Of a stretch of DNA of 64,000 nucleotides, positions 1 through 9,576 are shown one piece after another (position 1 is the first letter of the stretch; every line of letters begins with the position of its first letter). Position numbers and translations under genes: made by a program. The DNA comes from a bacterium (lineage in GTDB: Bacteria; Cyanobacteriota; Vampirovibrionia; Gastranaerophilales; UBA9971): positions 25,934 through 89,933 of the forward strand of contig JBAWVS010000004.1 of assembly GCA_037147175.1 (NCBI GenBank), given 5' to 3'. The notes below the pieces were generated by a model. The model saw only the letters and a list, made by a program, of their open reading frames with translations, searched no databases and had not been told where the DNA came from.

Positions 1-60
1 AAGATGATTGACACTGCCTTTAAAGAATACGGAGGATTACTAAATTGGCATTGGAACTAA
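1..60 (+). CDS. C-terminal end of an upstream gene (partial)
   Basis: Frame 1 is open from the window edge to a TAA at 58-60 and reads as a 19-residue tail ending in LLNWHWN. The tail overlaps the TTG start proposed for prs and stops 5 bases before the alternative prs ATG at 66, which is a typical operon junction. The family cannot be recognised from 19 residues. In many bacteria prs follows glmU, but nothing here proves that. A 19-codon open frame could also be chance. Confidence 0.4.
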   Translation, partial: KMIDTAFKEYGGLLNWHWN

Positions 61-1043
61 GCGAAATGACTCAAAAAAATAAAATAAAAGTTATTCAAGA
101 TATCAAGATTTTTACGGGAAGAGCAAATCCTGAAATTGCAGAGGATATTGCAAAACACCTCGGCGAAGATCTTGGAATTTTACAAATCAAAAACTTTAGT
201 GACGGAGAAATTTATGTAAGAATTCAGGAAAGCATAAGAGGCGATGATGTTTTCGTCGTTCAATCATTATGTGATCCTGTTAACAAAAATATTATGGAAT
301 TGTTGATTATGCTTGATGCCTTTAAACGTGCGAGCGCAAAATCAATAACCGCAGTTATTCCATATTATGCTTACGGAAGACAGGACAGAAAAACTTCCGG
401 ACGAGAAGCAATTACAGCAAAGCTTGTTGCGGATTTGCTTGCAACAGCGGGGGCAACCAGAGTTTTGGCAGTTGATCTTCATACCGGTCAGCTTCAAGGT
501 TTCTTTAATATTCTTGTTGACCATATCAGCGTTACGCCTGTTCTAATCGACTATATAAATCAAAAAGGCTTTTCAACCGATGAATTGGTTGCTGTCAGTC
601 CTGACGGTGGCGGTGTTGCAAGAACAAGAAAATTTGCAGAAAAACTTAATTGCTCACTTGCTATTGTTGACAAAAGACGTCTTTCTCACAACGTAGCACA
701 AGTCGAACACCTCATAGGGGATGTGAAAAACAAAATTGCCATTATAGTTGATGATATGATTGATACAGCAGGAACTATAACTGAAGCAGCCAAGCTATTA
801 CTAAAAGAAGGTGCAAGAGAAGTTTATGTATGCGCAGCTCATGCTGTTTTTAGCGGTCCTGCCCTCGAAAGACTTGAAGAAAGTCCTATTAAAGAAGTTA
901 TAATAGCAAATACAATTCCTTTAAAAGGCGGCACTCCTTCAAAAATTACCCAGCTTAGTATTGCACCGCTTTTAGCAGAAGCAATAAAAAGGATTCAAAG
1001 CAACGAATCAGTAAGCGAAATTATCGAAACTTTTAACGGATAA
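45..1043 (+). CDS. prs: Ribose-phosphate pyrophosphokinase (PRPP synthase)
   Basis: Makes 5-phosphoribosyl-1-pyrophosphate from ribose 5-phosphate and ATP, feeding purine, pyrimidine, histidine, tryptophan and NAD synthesis in the cytosol. The frame gives 332 residues, the normal class I length. The N-terminal FSDGEIYVRI and YYAYGRQDRK segments and the PRPP-binding loop IIVDDMIDTAGT near residue 240 are clearly visible. The start is uncertain. A TTG at 45 has GGAGG at 31-35 with good spacing, while an ATG at 66 lies 5 bases after the stop of the upstream frame but has a weak ribosome site. The ATG would give 325 residues. The gene ends at a strong hairpin shared with the convergent cheW gene. 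Confidence 0.97.
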   Translation: MALELSEMTQKNKIKVIQDIKIFTGRANPEIAEDIAKHLGEDLGILQIKNFSDGEIYVRIQESIRGDDVFVVQSLCDPVNKNIMELLIMLDAFKRASAKSITAVIPYYAYGRQDRKTSGREAITAKLVADLLATAGATRVLAVDLHTGQLQGFFNILVDHISVTPVLIDYINQKGFSTDELVAVSPDGGGVARTRKFAEKLNCSLAIVDKRRLSHNVAQVEHLIGDVKNKIAIIVDDMIDTAGTITEAAKLLLKEGAREVYVCAAHAVFSGPALERLEESPIKEVIIANTIPLKGGTPSKITQLSIAPLLAEAIKRIQSNESVSEIIETFNG

Positions 1044-1055
1044 AAAATTATTTAC

Positions 1056-1096
1056 AAAAGATAAAAGGGTCTGCAATGCAGACCCTTTTATCTTTT
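1056..1096. terminator. Bidirectional intrinsic terminator between prs and cheW
   Basis: A 19-bp perfect stem (AAAAGATAAAAGGGTCTGC at 1056-1074 with its complement at 1078-1096) has a 3-base loop and is flanked by A and T runs. It can therefore end transcription of prs on the plus strand and of the cheW gene on the minus strand. The two genes converge on it with under 60 bases between their stops. Confidence 0.9.
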
Positions 1097-1100
1097 TATT

Positions 1101-2213
1101 TTAAACAGCATCTTCTATGAATAATCTTTCATCTTCGAGGAATTTTTTCAGGTCAAAAACAGACATTATCTTGTCATTAAAAATAATTTCCGCGGAAGTA
1201 AAATTATTTTTCTCATATTTACCATGCATATTATGACTTAATTTTTCATTCGGAATGTTTTCAATACCAAAAATATCATCGACAAGTATTCCGATTTGCA
1301 TATTTTCTGTTCTTATAACAATAATCTTTGTTTTTTCAGTTATATCGGCCTTTGGGATATTCAAAAACTTTTTAATATCAACAATAGTGATAAAATCTCC
1401 CCTTAAATTTATGAGTCCGATAATAAAATCAGGAACACAAGGTACTTTTGTAAGGCTAACATGTTTTAACTTTGTTATTTCCTTAACAAATTTTAAATTT
1501 ATGCAATAAATTTCTCCGTTTAAAGAAAACGAAATAAAATAATCTTCCTGATAATTTAAGCTGTCCGTTTCATTTCTTAACTCTTTTTGAAGTTTTAAAG
1601 CTCTTTTCGCAAATTTTTCAACAGAAAGTTTGTCTACAGCAAATTTACTTGCTATATCATTTTTTATCTCTCCTGAATAAACTTTTTGCAAAAAATCATC
1701 ATTTTCATAAACACTTGCTCTTCGTTCTTCACTAATTTCAGGATTTTCTATATTATTAATAACTTTATCAAGGTCAAGAAAGGCGATAAGACCATTATCA
1801 TCCTTATATACACCTGTTATAGTATGTTCTTTTGAAGCGTAGGGAAGCGGCTCAAGCAATTTTTTTTCAAACTGCATTACATCTTTTACAGAATCAATAA
1901 TTATGCCGATTTTTTTATTATTAACATTTAAAATCAATACCTGACATTCTACGGAGTAAACTTTTCGGTGGAATCCAAGTATCATCGAAAGATCTATTAC
2001 ACTGACTACAGTTCCTCGCAAGTTCAAAAGTCCAACAATATACTCAGGAGCTTTTTCCAGAAGAGTTAAAGCAGGAAGCTGGACAATTTCAATAATTTTT
2101 TCCGCCTGAATCGCATAAACTTTTTCCAGAAGATTAAAAGTAATATACAATTCAGATGTTTTATTTTCCGTAAAATCACTTAGTGCAATAAGATTCTGTT
2201 CCATTAAATTCAA
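1101..2213 (-). CDS. Tandem CheW-domain coupling protein
   Basis: 370 residues made of two CheW (SH3-like) domains, about residues 20-150 and 225-360, joined by a charged helical linker. Both copies carry the family core, PEYIVGLLNLRGTVVSVIDL in the first and PDFIIGLINLRGDFITIVDI in the second. CheW couples methyl-accepting receptors to the CheA kinase. A double CheW may bridge two arrays or two receptor partners (inference). The gene lies 12 bases downstream of the REC-GGDEF gene on the same strand, so they are probably co-transcribed, and both sit beside the MCP and CheA genes. Start is a TTG at 2213 with AAAGGA just upstream; an ATG three codons in (2204) is possible. Confidence 0.92.
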   Translation of the reverse strand: MNLMEQNLIALSDFTENKTSELYITFNLLEKVYAIQAEKIIEIVQLPALTLLEKAPEYIVGLLNLRGTVVSVIDLSMILGFHRKVYSVECQVLILNVNNKKIGIIIDSVKDVMQFEKKLLEPLPYASKEHTITGVYKDDNGLIAFLDLDKVINNIENPEISEERRASVYENDDFLQKVYSGEIKNDIASKFAVDKLSVEKFAKRALKLQKELRNETDSLNYQEDYFISFSLNGEIYCINLKFVKEITKLKHVSLTKVPCVPDFIIGLINLRGDFITIVDIKKFLNIPKADITEKTKIIVIRTENMQIGILVDDIFGIENIPNEKLSHNMHGKYEKNNFTSAEIIFNDKIMSVFDLKKFLEDERLFIEDAV

Positions 2214-2225
2214 TAAATCCTTTAT

Positions 2226-3698
2226 TTAATCTTGATATATTGTGGTTTGGTTTCTACCATTTTTTTTAGATTGATATAGTGCTTTATCAGCTCTTAAAAT
2301 CAAATCCTCATAAGTACTTACATCTGGTTCTATTGATGCCAGTCCACAGCTTACGGTAACCTGAACAGGTTTTTCTCCGCAAGTAAAGCCATGTTCTTGT
2401 ATTTTAATTCTTATTCTTTCAATAGGAATCATTGTTTGACCAATTGGCGTTTCCGGAAGAATAAGAACTAGTTCTTCTCCTCCATATCTCGCTACATAAT
2501 CGGTTTTTCTTAATGAATTTCTTATAATTTTTGAAATTTCTGCAATAACTTTATCACCAAACTGGTGTCCATAAGTATCATTAATGCTTTTAAAGTGATC
2601 TATGTCAAAAAAAGCTAAGCTGAGAGGATTTTTGTATCTTTTACTTCTTGCAAATTCCTTGTCAAGCATTTGCTGGAAGTATCTTCTATTATAGAGTCCT
2701 GTCAAGCCATCAGTTATAGCCAGATATTTTGTTTCCGAATAAAGCCATTTAATTCTCATCAATATTTTTAATTCCTGAAGAATTATTTCCAGTACTCTTG
2801 AACAATCAAATCTGGCATTTCTTTTATGATACAAAGCAATACCACCAATAACTTTATTCGCATAAGTTATTGGAATAATTATTTTAGACTTTAAAACACT
2901 TAAACCTTCCACCAGTTCAGGTGTTTTAGTATGATTATCAACTATTTCATAATCATAAAGACTTTCTTCCTGATAATAGTCCTCTCCAAAACATGATAGA
3001 AAAAAAGCCTGTTTAAAGTCTTTGAAATCTTTATCATCAAGGACAATCCCCTGAAGACTCACATTAATTGTTTTCTTTTTCTTGTCGTCTCTTTCATTAA
3101 AAAAAATGGCTGCTGCATTAAAATCAATCAATGAAAATATAAGAGAAAAAATTTCATTTGAAAGGATTTTGGTGGCATAAATAAATTCAGAAAGATTTCG
3201 AAACTCGTTTATAATGGTAGATTCAATAAGAGATTGGTCAAGAAGATTATTTATTCTTGTCTGAATATTTTTATTTTCCAGCTTTTTTTCTTCAATAAAT
3301 TGTTGGCGTTCTTCCTGCGAAATAGTTGAAGCATTTTCAAGAAAATTTCTCACATTATTCAGGAAATCTTCGGGATTTTCGCTCTTTACTATAAAACTGT
3401 CGGCTCCTGCTTTTATTCCCCAGAAATTATCCAATTTTTCATTGAGCTGGGTAAGTAAAATTATTGGAATTCTTTTTAACAGGTCGTCATTTTTTAAAAG
3501 TCTGCAAAGCTGATAACCATTAATTTCAGGCATAATAATATCCGAAATAATCAAATCAGGAAACGTCTGATAAGCAATTTCTATTCCGTCTATTGCATTT
3601 TTAGCTGTTAATATTTCATGCCCGAGCTTAGAAAGAGTTAATTCAAGGCTCTTTAATTGTAGTTGGCTATCTTCTATTAATAGAATTTTCTTTTTCAT
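2226..3698 (-). CDS. Response regulator with diguanylate cyclase output (REC-linker-GGDEF)
   Basis: 490 residues. An N-terminal receiver domain (about 1-120) has the acidic pocket (LIEDSQ) and the phospho-acceptor Asp in LIISDIIMPEINGYQL. A middle region (about 165-320) looks GAF-like. A C-terminal GGDEF domain carries the active signature RYGGEELVLIL near residue 405. An RxxD inhibitory site (RKTD) precedes it by five residues, so product inhibition by c-di-GMP is expected. It should make c-di-GMP from two GTP when phosphorylated. Sitting beside cheW, an MCP and a hybrid CheA, it fits the place of WspR in a Wsp-type pathway. The start ATG at 3698 matches the usual receiver N terminus (MKKKILLIEDS). 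Confidence 0.93.
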   Translation of the reverse strand: MKKKILLIEDSQLQLKSLELTLSKLGHEILTAKNAIDGIEIAYQTFPDLIISDIIMPEINGYQLCRLLKNDDLLKRIPIILLTQLNEKLDNFWGIKAGADSFIVKSENPEDFLNNVRNFLENASTISQEERQQFIEEKKLENKNIQTRINNLLDQSLIESTIINEFRNLSEFIYATKILSNEIFSLIFSLIDFNAAAIFFNERDDKKKKTINVSLQGIVLDDKDFKDFKQAFFLSCFGEDYYQEESLYDYEIVDNHTKTPELVEGLSVLKSKIIIPITYANKVIGGIALYHKRNARFDCSRVLEIILQELKILMRIKWLYSETKYLAITDGLTGLYNRRYFQQMLDKEFARSKRYKNPLSLAFFDIDHFKSINDTYGHQFGDKVIAEISKIIRNSLRKTDYVARYGGEELVLILPETPIGQTMIPIERIRIKIQEHGFTCGEKPVQVTVSCGLASIEPDVSTYEDLILRADKALYQSKKNGRNQTTIYQD

Positions 3699-4029
3699 AA
3701 ATTTTTTATACCGGCACCTGTTTAAATTTGTAGTTTTTATTATTTATATTTAACTTTGCTGAGCCTGTTAATAAATTCAAAAACAAATCTTGATTTTATT
3801 CAATATAATTATACTATCAGTTATATCAAAAAACAGGAAGTGTTTAAATGATATTTACAGATTTTCAATATTATTGTTGATTTACTCTCACTTTATATTT
3901 TATACTAAAATAAAATTTTACATGTTTTACTTGATTTAAATATCTATAAAAAAATGCTTAAAATAAAAAGATAGTGTACAATTAGGTTAGCCAAATAAAG
4001 AGTTACTTTAATAATAAAGAGGAAAAATA
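3699..4029. other. Divergent intergenic region before the MCP gene
   Basis: 331 AT-rich bases separate the divergent response-regulator and MCP genes, so both promoters probably lie here. A TACAAT hexamer at 3977-3982 could be a -10 for the MCP gene, but no good -35 sits 16-18 bases before it. AAGAGGA just before the ATG at 4030 is a clear ribosome site. No open frame, repeat or RNA structure stands out. Confidence 0.5.
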
Positions 4030-5127
4030 ATGTTTGAAAAATTAAATCTTAAAGAAAAAATTAAATTAAAATCTTTATTGAGCCAGAGCTCAATTTTGAT
4101 AATAGCTTCTATAGCTCTAATAGCACTTTATAAAGTTCAAATTAATAATGAAAGCGCTCTTAACTGGGGAATAGCACTTCTTATTGTTACTGTTATCTTG
4201 ATTTTATTTATAGAAATAATCCAAAAAACAATAAAAGACTCTCTGACAAACCCTATATACAGTGCTTTATTCCATACAGGGATTGTTTCAAATGAAATTA
4301 AAAAAGAAACAAACCAGCAAGAAAATTTTGTAAATAAACATCTACAGCTTTTAAAAACCACTGATCTTGTTTTAGCTAAATTGAAAAAATCTTCTCAAAA
4401 AACAAAAGAAAGTGCCATAAAAGTAGCTGATAAATCTCAAGAATCCCTTGATTTATCTGTAAAAGAGCAAAAAGCCGTTAAAAGTAATATTGAAAAAATG
4501 AACACTCTTAAACAAAAAATTGAAATTATTGCAGAACTAATTCTTGAATTAAGCGAACATACTCAACAAATAGGAAGCATCGTAGGCGTTGTAGAAGATA
4601 TTACGGAGCAAACAAATATGCTTGCTCTCAATGCGGCTGTTGAAGCAGCTAGAGCCGGAGAACACGGAAAAGGTTTTGCGGTAGTTGCAAGCGAAATCAG
4701 AAAACTCGCAGATGAAAGCAAACAAGCAACTACTAAAATTACTTCACTTATTTATGATATCCAACAGGCGACAAATTCTACTGTTATGGCAACTGAAGAA
4801 GGAACCAAAGAAATTGAATCCGGTGTGGATCTCGCCCATCAAATAGCGCAAAATATTGATTTATTAAGAAACACCATCAACGAAACTGTTCATGCTGTTG
4901 ATAATATTGTTAAAGATGCAGATCAACAAATAGAATGCACCGGTGATGTCTACAATTCAATAACCCAAATTGACAAAGGGCTTCTTGAATCTGAAGCAAG
5001 TATAAAACAAAATCTTATATCCATCAGTGGACTTATAGAAGTATCAAAAACATTAAAAGAAAATGTTATGGGCGCTTCTGATGTCAATACAAATGACAGT
5101 TTTAAAAGCAGAGAATACCCGAATTAA
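4030..5127 (+). CDS. Methyl-accepting chemotaxis protein without a periplasmic sensor domain
   Basis: 365 residues. Two hydrophobic helices (about 19-36 and 46-64) are separated by only about ten residues, so there is no extracellular ligand domain. The rest is a long cytoplasmic coiled coil with the receptor signalling tip at about residues 187-230, containing [19 protein letters not shown] and [16 protein letters not shown], which contacts CheA and CheW. No C-terminal NWxxF methyltransferase-tethering peptide is present. A receptor of this shape probably reports a membrane or internal state rather than a soluble attractant (inference). It lies 60 bases upstream of the hybrid cheA on the same strand, so the two are likely partners in one operon. 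Confidence 0.95.
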   Translation: MFEKLNLKEKIKLKSLLSQSSILIIASIALIALYKVQINNESALNWGIALLIVTVILILFIEIIQKTIKDSLTNPIYSALFHTGIVSNEIKKETNQQENFVNKHLQLLKTTDLVLAKLKKSSQKTKESAIKVADKSQESLDLSVKEQKAVKSNIEKMNTLKQKIEIIAELILELSEHTQQIGSIVGVVEDITEQTNMLALNAAVEAARAGEHGKGFAVVASEIRKLADESKQATTKITSLIYDIQQATNSTVMATEEGTKEIESGVDLAHQIAQNIDLLRNTINETVHAVDNIVKDADQQIECTGDVYNSITQIDKGLLESEASIKQNLISISGLIEVSKTLKENVMGASDVNTNDSFKSREYPN

Positions 5128-5187
5128 ATTTATAACCGGCTGAAATATTAATCTAAAAAGAGCTAATCTACATAAAAGGTATCTTAA

Positions 5188-8100
5188 ATGGACTTCCTCG
5201 AAAGCGAAATCGAAGAAATTCTGAATATATTCAGAGAAGAAAGCGATGAGCAAATTCAAAAACTTAATAAAAATCTTTTAAAACTTGAAGCTAACCCAAA
5301 AGACAGTACGGCAATTTCTGAACTTTTTAGAGAAGCTCATTCGTTAAAAGGCGCATCAAGGATGATCGGATTAAACGATATCCAAAATATAGCTCATAAA
5401 CTTGAAGATGTTTTTGGGATGGCAAAAGAAAACCAACTTGTTGTAACTTCGGAAATAGTTGATGTTCTTTGCAAAGCGGTAGATTGTATAAGCTCAATAG
5501 TTGAAGAATCAATCAAAACAAGGGGTCAATCATCATTTGATCAAGTTCCGGATATGATAAAACTGCTTGAAACTATAATAAATCAAGAATCTTCTGAAAC
5601 ATCTGTCCAAAATAATATTTCTTTCAAAGAAAATTTCTATTCAAACAAACCTCCTTCCCTTCATGAATCTTTACCCATGAAAAAACCTGCTTATGTTGAT
5701 ATTAAAAAATTGGGAAAAGAAAACAAAACTCTTATAATTCAAATAAAAGTTAATATAGAAAAAATTAAAGTGTTTTCTTCAAGCTCTGACGCTATAGAAG
5801 AACTGCTTCATTTTATTATACGTCTTGATTCAGTAATAAAAACAATTAATAACCCGAGAATAAACGGAATCATTGAAGAAATAAAAATTAAACTTGAAGC
5901 AGCACTTAAAGGTAGAGGTATTTTAAATTCTGATGAAGTTTTGGAAATTGAAGAAAATTTTGAAACATTTTCTTCTTTGTTTGAAAGATTGACTACAGGC
6001 CTTGAAAATAATGAATCTTACACTCAGACTGAATCAAAAAGCACTGATATTATTGACGGTAATTTGCAAATAAAACAAGAATCCAAAAAAGAAGAAGATA
6101 ATACTTTTATTTTAGATGGAAGTATTGATGAAGAGTTAAAAACTGATATTTTAAATGCAAGCTCTAAAAATCAATCTCTGAATGAAGATCTAAAATTCAT
6201 AAAAAAGAATATAGCTGTTTTTTCTGTTCATTCACAAGAAAATTTATTGAAATTTGACGAAGTAATTAATAAATTAAACAATTTTATAAACAAAATCGAA
6301 AATGAAAACATAAGAAATATCATTGAGAAAATTACAGAATTACTTACTTATTCAAAAGAAAAAAATATTCCGATAAATAATGATGTTATTGAAATAATAA
6401 AAGAAAGTTTTGAAACATCAATTTTAATGGATAATTCTCCTTTTGAAACAGAGGAAAATCCTGTTTTGATGCTTCAACGGATATCTGTTCTTCTCCAAAT
6501 GATTAAATTATCAGCCCCTTCAAATCAACTGTCTGCTACCGAAGAAGAATCAAACGAAGAAACTTCATCTTACGAAGCAATCTCAAACAGAGCTAACTCT
6601 ATTTCACAAAAATTATCTACTGCAAACACAGGTACGGAAATTTTATCTAAAAATACGCTCATGGCAGAAAATGATAACTCTTCCTACGAAATAAAGCCCG
6701 GAGACAGTAATACCATAAAAACTCTCAGGGTCGACACAAAAAAACTTGACCAGCTTGTAAATCAGGTTGGAGAATTAATTATTGCTAAAATTAAAGCAAA
6801 AGAACATTTATCCGAATTGGCTAAGATGATTCAATCCGTTGAAGAATGGCACAGGGAATGGAACAAAACAAAACAATATTTCAAGCATCAAGATAAACTT
6901 CATTATAGATCTGCTGACTTGCCTGCAGGGTCATCCGTTTATTCCCAAAATAAAAATCTTCACGTATTTTTTGAGGAAAATTCTTCTAAACTTACCGGTT
7001 TAACGAATAAAATGAACTACCTTTATAAAATTATTCAGGAAGATGATACAAGACTTGATTTAATAGTAAATGAACTTGAAGAAAGAATAAAAAGCGTAAG
7101 GGTTTTGCCTCTTGCAACAATTTTTCATATGTTTCCCAGAATGGTTAGGGATATATCCCGAGAAAAAAATAAAAATATCGAGTTTGTAATTTCCGGCAGT
7201 GAAACAAGTGTTGATAAAAAAATAATTGAGGAAATTAAATCCCCACTAATTCATTTAATACGAAATTCTATAGACCATGGAATAGAAGACTCTGAAACAA
7301 GGATTAAAAATGGGAAAAATCCGGTCGGAAAGATTTTTCTTGCAGCTTATCACCTTGAAAATAGCGTTCTGATTGAAATAATTGACGATGGGCATGGCAT
7401 TAATATCGAAGCAATTAAAAGAAAAGTTCTTCAAAAACAGTTGCTATCTCAAGAAGAATTAGATTCTATGACAGAAGAACAAATTATGAACATAATCTTC
7501 TGGTCTGGATTTTCAACAGGAGAAACGATTACAGACATTTCGGGACGAGGAATCGGTCTTGACATAGTTTATACAAAAATTTCCCAGCTTAACGGAAAAG
7601 TTAAAATAAAATCAACTTTAGGAGAAGGCTGCAGAGTTTCAATACAACTTCCTGTTACAATGGCGACCATCAAGTCTTTCCTCGTTGAAATTAATCATCA
7701 AAAATTTGCCATTCCGACAAGTACTATCAAAACAACCCTTCTTATTTCTCCTGAAAGTATTTTTTACAAAGAAGGAAAGCAAACAATTATTGTTGAAAAT
7801 ACAACAGTGCCGATTTGTAACCTTTCTGATGCACTTGATTTGCCTGAAAGCAGGAAAAAAAATAAGAAGCTTGTAGTAATTGTAGTCCAGTCAGAAGATA
7901 TTCAAGTTGGGTTTATAGTAGACAAACTTATAGGCGATCAGGAAATTCTCCACAAAAACCTTTCTCCTCCTTTATTAAGAGTAAGAAATATTGCAGGAGT
8001 TACAACATTAGGTTCCGGTGAGCTTTGTCTTATTTTAAATATCGGAGATCTTGTAAAATCTGCTTATTCAACATTCGGAATGGTAGAAAAAAGATTAGTT

Positions 8101-8499
8101 ACCGAAAAAGTCCCTTTATCTAATGATTCAAGCGAAAAACATATACTTGTTGTTGATGATTCTTTAACTACAAGAATCCTTGAAAGGAATATTCTTAAAG
8201 CAGCCGGCTATAATGTAACCGTAGCTGTTAACGGTCTTGAAGCCCTCACGAAAATAACCTCTGAAGATTTTGACCTCGTCGTGACAGACGTTGAAATGCC
8301 TGAAATAAACGGCTTTGAACTTACAGAACGATTAAGATCGCAGGAAAAATTCAATAAAATACCTATAATCCTTGTAACCTCTCTTGCTTCGGAAATTGAT
8401 AAAAGAAAAGGCTTAAACTTTGGGGCAAATGCTTACCTTACCAAAGGGAATTTCAATCAAGATGAACTGCTTGTAACAATCAGGCAATTATTATCCTAA
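5188..8499 (+). CDS. cheA: Hybrid chemotaxis histidine kinase CheA with C-terminal receiver
   Basis: 1103 residues. The order is an HPt domain with the phosphorylatable His51 (REAHSLKGAS), a long linker, the P3 dimerisation helix near 511-545, a GHKL ATPase (N box HLIRNSIDHGIED at 689-701, DDGHGIN at 733-739, GRGIGLDIV at 786-794), a CheW-like P5 domain (about 825-955) and a receiver with phospho-acceptor Asp1034 (VVTDVEMPEINGFEL). The linker holds two related blocks of about 80 residues (about 182-262 and 331-411) that lack a phospho-accepting His. They may be degenerate HPt-like bundles. This layout matches the hybrid kinases of Wsp, Pil-Chp and cyanobacterial Pix/Hmp systems rather than flagellar CheA. 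The regulator gene nearby suggests c-di-GMP output. Confidence 0.96.
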   Translation: MDFLESEIEEILNIFREESDEQIQKLNKNLLKLEANPKDSTAISELFREAHSLKGASRMIGLNDIQNIAHKLEDVFGMAKENQLVVTSEIVDVLCKAVDCISSIVEESIKTRGQSSFDQVPDMIKLLETIINQESSETSVQNNISFKENFYSNKPPSLHESLPMKKPAYVDIKKLGKENKTLIIQIKVNIEKIKVFSSSSDAIEELLHFIIRLDSVIKTINNPRINGIIEEIKIKLEAALKGRGILNSDEVLEIEENFETFSSLFERLTTGLENNESYTQTESKSTDIIDGNLQIKQESKKEEDNTFILDGSIDEELKTDILNASSKNQSLNEDLKFIKKNIAVFSVHSQENLLKFDEVINKLNNFINKIENENIRNIIEKITELLTYSKEKNIPINNDVIEIIKESFETSILMDNSPFETEENPVLMLQRISVLLQMIKLSAPSNQLSATEEESNEETSSYEAISNRANSISQKLSTANTGTEILSKNTLMAENDNSSYEIKPGDSNTIKTLRVDTKKLDQLVNQVGELIIAKIKAKEHLSELAKMIQSVEEWHREWNKTKQYFKHQDKLHYRSADLPAGSSVYSQNKNLHVFFEENSSKLTGLTNKMNYLYKIIQEDDTRLDLIVNELEERIKSVRVLPLATIFHMFPRMVRDISREKNKNIEFVISGSETSVDKKIIEEIKSPLIHLIRNSIDHGIEDSETRIKNGKNPVGKIFLAAYHLENSVLIEIIDDGHGINIEAIKRKVLQKQLLSQEELDSMTEEQIMNIIFWSGFSTGETITDISGRGIGLDIVYTKISQLNGKVKIKSTLGEGCRVSIQLPVTMATIKSFLVEINHQKFAIPTSTIKTTLLISPESIFYKEGKQTIIVENTTVPICNLSDALDLPESRKKNKKLVVIVVQSEDIQVGFIVDKLIGDQEILHKNLSPPLLRVRNIAGVTTLGSGELCLILNIGDLVKSAYSTFGMVEKRLVTEKVPLSNDSSEKHILVVDDSLTTRILERNILKAAGYNVTVAVNGLEALTKITSEDFDLVVTDVEMPEINGFELTERLRSQEKFNKIPIILVTSLASEIDKRKGLNFGANAYLTKGNFNQDELLVTIRQLLS

Positions 8500-8511
8500 A
8501 ATTATAAAAAA

Positions 8512-9576
8512 TTACTGATTTTGCCTCATATACGAGTCATAAGTGATTTTTGACGCGTTTATTATAAACTCTTTCGCGGCAAAAGAATTCCACGGACGTT
8601 TTACCATTATTACAATTATGTATTTTCTACCGTCAGGAAGTGCTACAACTCCTGCATCTCCGAGCATTCTTCCTATATCACCTGTTTTGTGAATAAATCC
8701 TGCATCAGCACCCAGTCCAGCCTGAATTAAACGATTATTTCTCACATGGCTCATAATATCTACAATTTCAACTCGTGTTTTTAGTGAAAGCAAATTTGTG
8801 TTTCCAATGTTATAAAGTAAAGTTCCCAGCTCTTTCGGAGTTGAAACATTTGTTCCGTCAAGATCAGGGAGCCAGTTTGACAGGCTTGTTACTTTCAGTC
8901 CCCATCTTTTAATTTCTCGGTCAAGTTCGTTCATTCCTCCTACTGAAGATAAAAGCATATTAGTAGCTGTATTATCGCTTTCTTGAATCATCAAGCCGGC
9001 AAGCTGCCTATAAGTATGTCTGGTTCCTAAAGGAGAATATTGTAAATAACCTGATCCGCCTGATACATAACAATTTGTCAGACTTATTTTGTCATTTAAG
9101 TTAATTAAACCCTTTTCAGCTCTTCTGAACAGCTGAAACATAACAGGTAATTTTATTATACTGGCTGTCGGGAAAACTCCGTCCCCATTAATATCTACAT
9201 ATCTTCCCGTATTGTAATCCCATACAAAAATCCCTGCCTTTAGCTGCGGGTATCCTGCAGAAAGATATTTAAGACGATTTGTAAGGTTATACATTTTTCC
9301 GCTAAATACAGGTGTCTTCATTAACGAATTTTTAGTGTTGATTTCGTCTAAAAACTTTGTATCAAGAAAATCCCCGTTATTTGCTATCGCAGATTCAGCC
9401 TGATTCAGATAAGAAATATTTTTTGGGATTTGTATATTTTGATTAGTCAATTTATTAAAAAAGAGATTATTATAATTTTCAATAAATATTTTTGGTAAGA
9501 CCATACTAAATACAACAAAAAATATAACTAAAAATCTTATTCTTTCAGATTGTTGTTTTTTTATATTTTTTCTCAT
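8512..9576 (-). CDS. Membrane-anchored serine hydrolase of the class A beta-lactamase fold
   Basis: 354 residues from the ATG at 9576. A membrane anchor or uncleaved signal (residues about 12-31) is followed by a spacer and a penicillin-recognising domain. The three motifs are present: S139-x-x-K142 (TASIIKLPV), S200-D-N (QESDNTATN) and K297-T-G (HKTGD). The omega-loop segment reads WLPDLDGTNVSTP. Against class A enzymes (WEPELN) the general-base Glu166 position is Leu, so efficient beta-lactam hydrolysis is doubtful and a DD-peptidase or other hydrolase role is possible (inference). The frame stays open to a GTG at 9753, but that extra 59-residue lead has no ribosome site and is not protein-like, so the inner start is preferred. 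Expected outside the membrane. Confidence 0.85.
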   Translation of the reverse strand: MRKNIKKQQSERIRFLVIFFVVFSMVLPKIFIENYNNLFFNKLTNQNIQIPKNISYLNQAESAIANNGDFLDTKFLDEINTKNSLMKTPVFSGKMYNLTNRLKYLSAGYPQLKAGIFVWDYNTGRYVDINGDGVFPTASIIKLPVMFQLFRRAEKGLINLNDKISLTNCYVSGGSGYLQYSPLGTRHTYRQLAGLMIQESDNTATNMLLSSVGGMNELDREIKRWGLKVTSLSNWLPDLDGTNVSTPKELGTLLYNIGNTNLLSLKTRVEIVDIMSHVRNNRLIQAGLGADAGFIHKTGDIGRMLGDAGVVALPDGRKYIIVIMVKRPWNSFAAKEFIINASKITYDSYMRQNQ

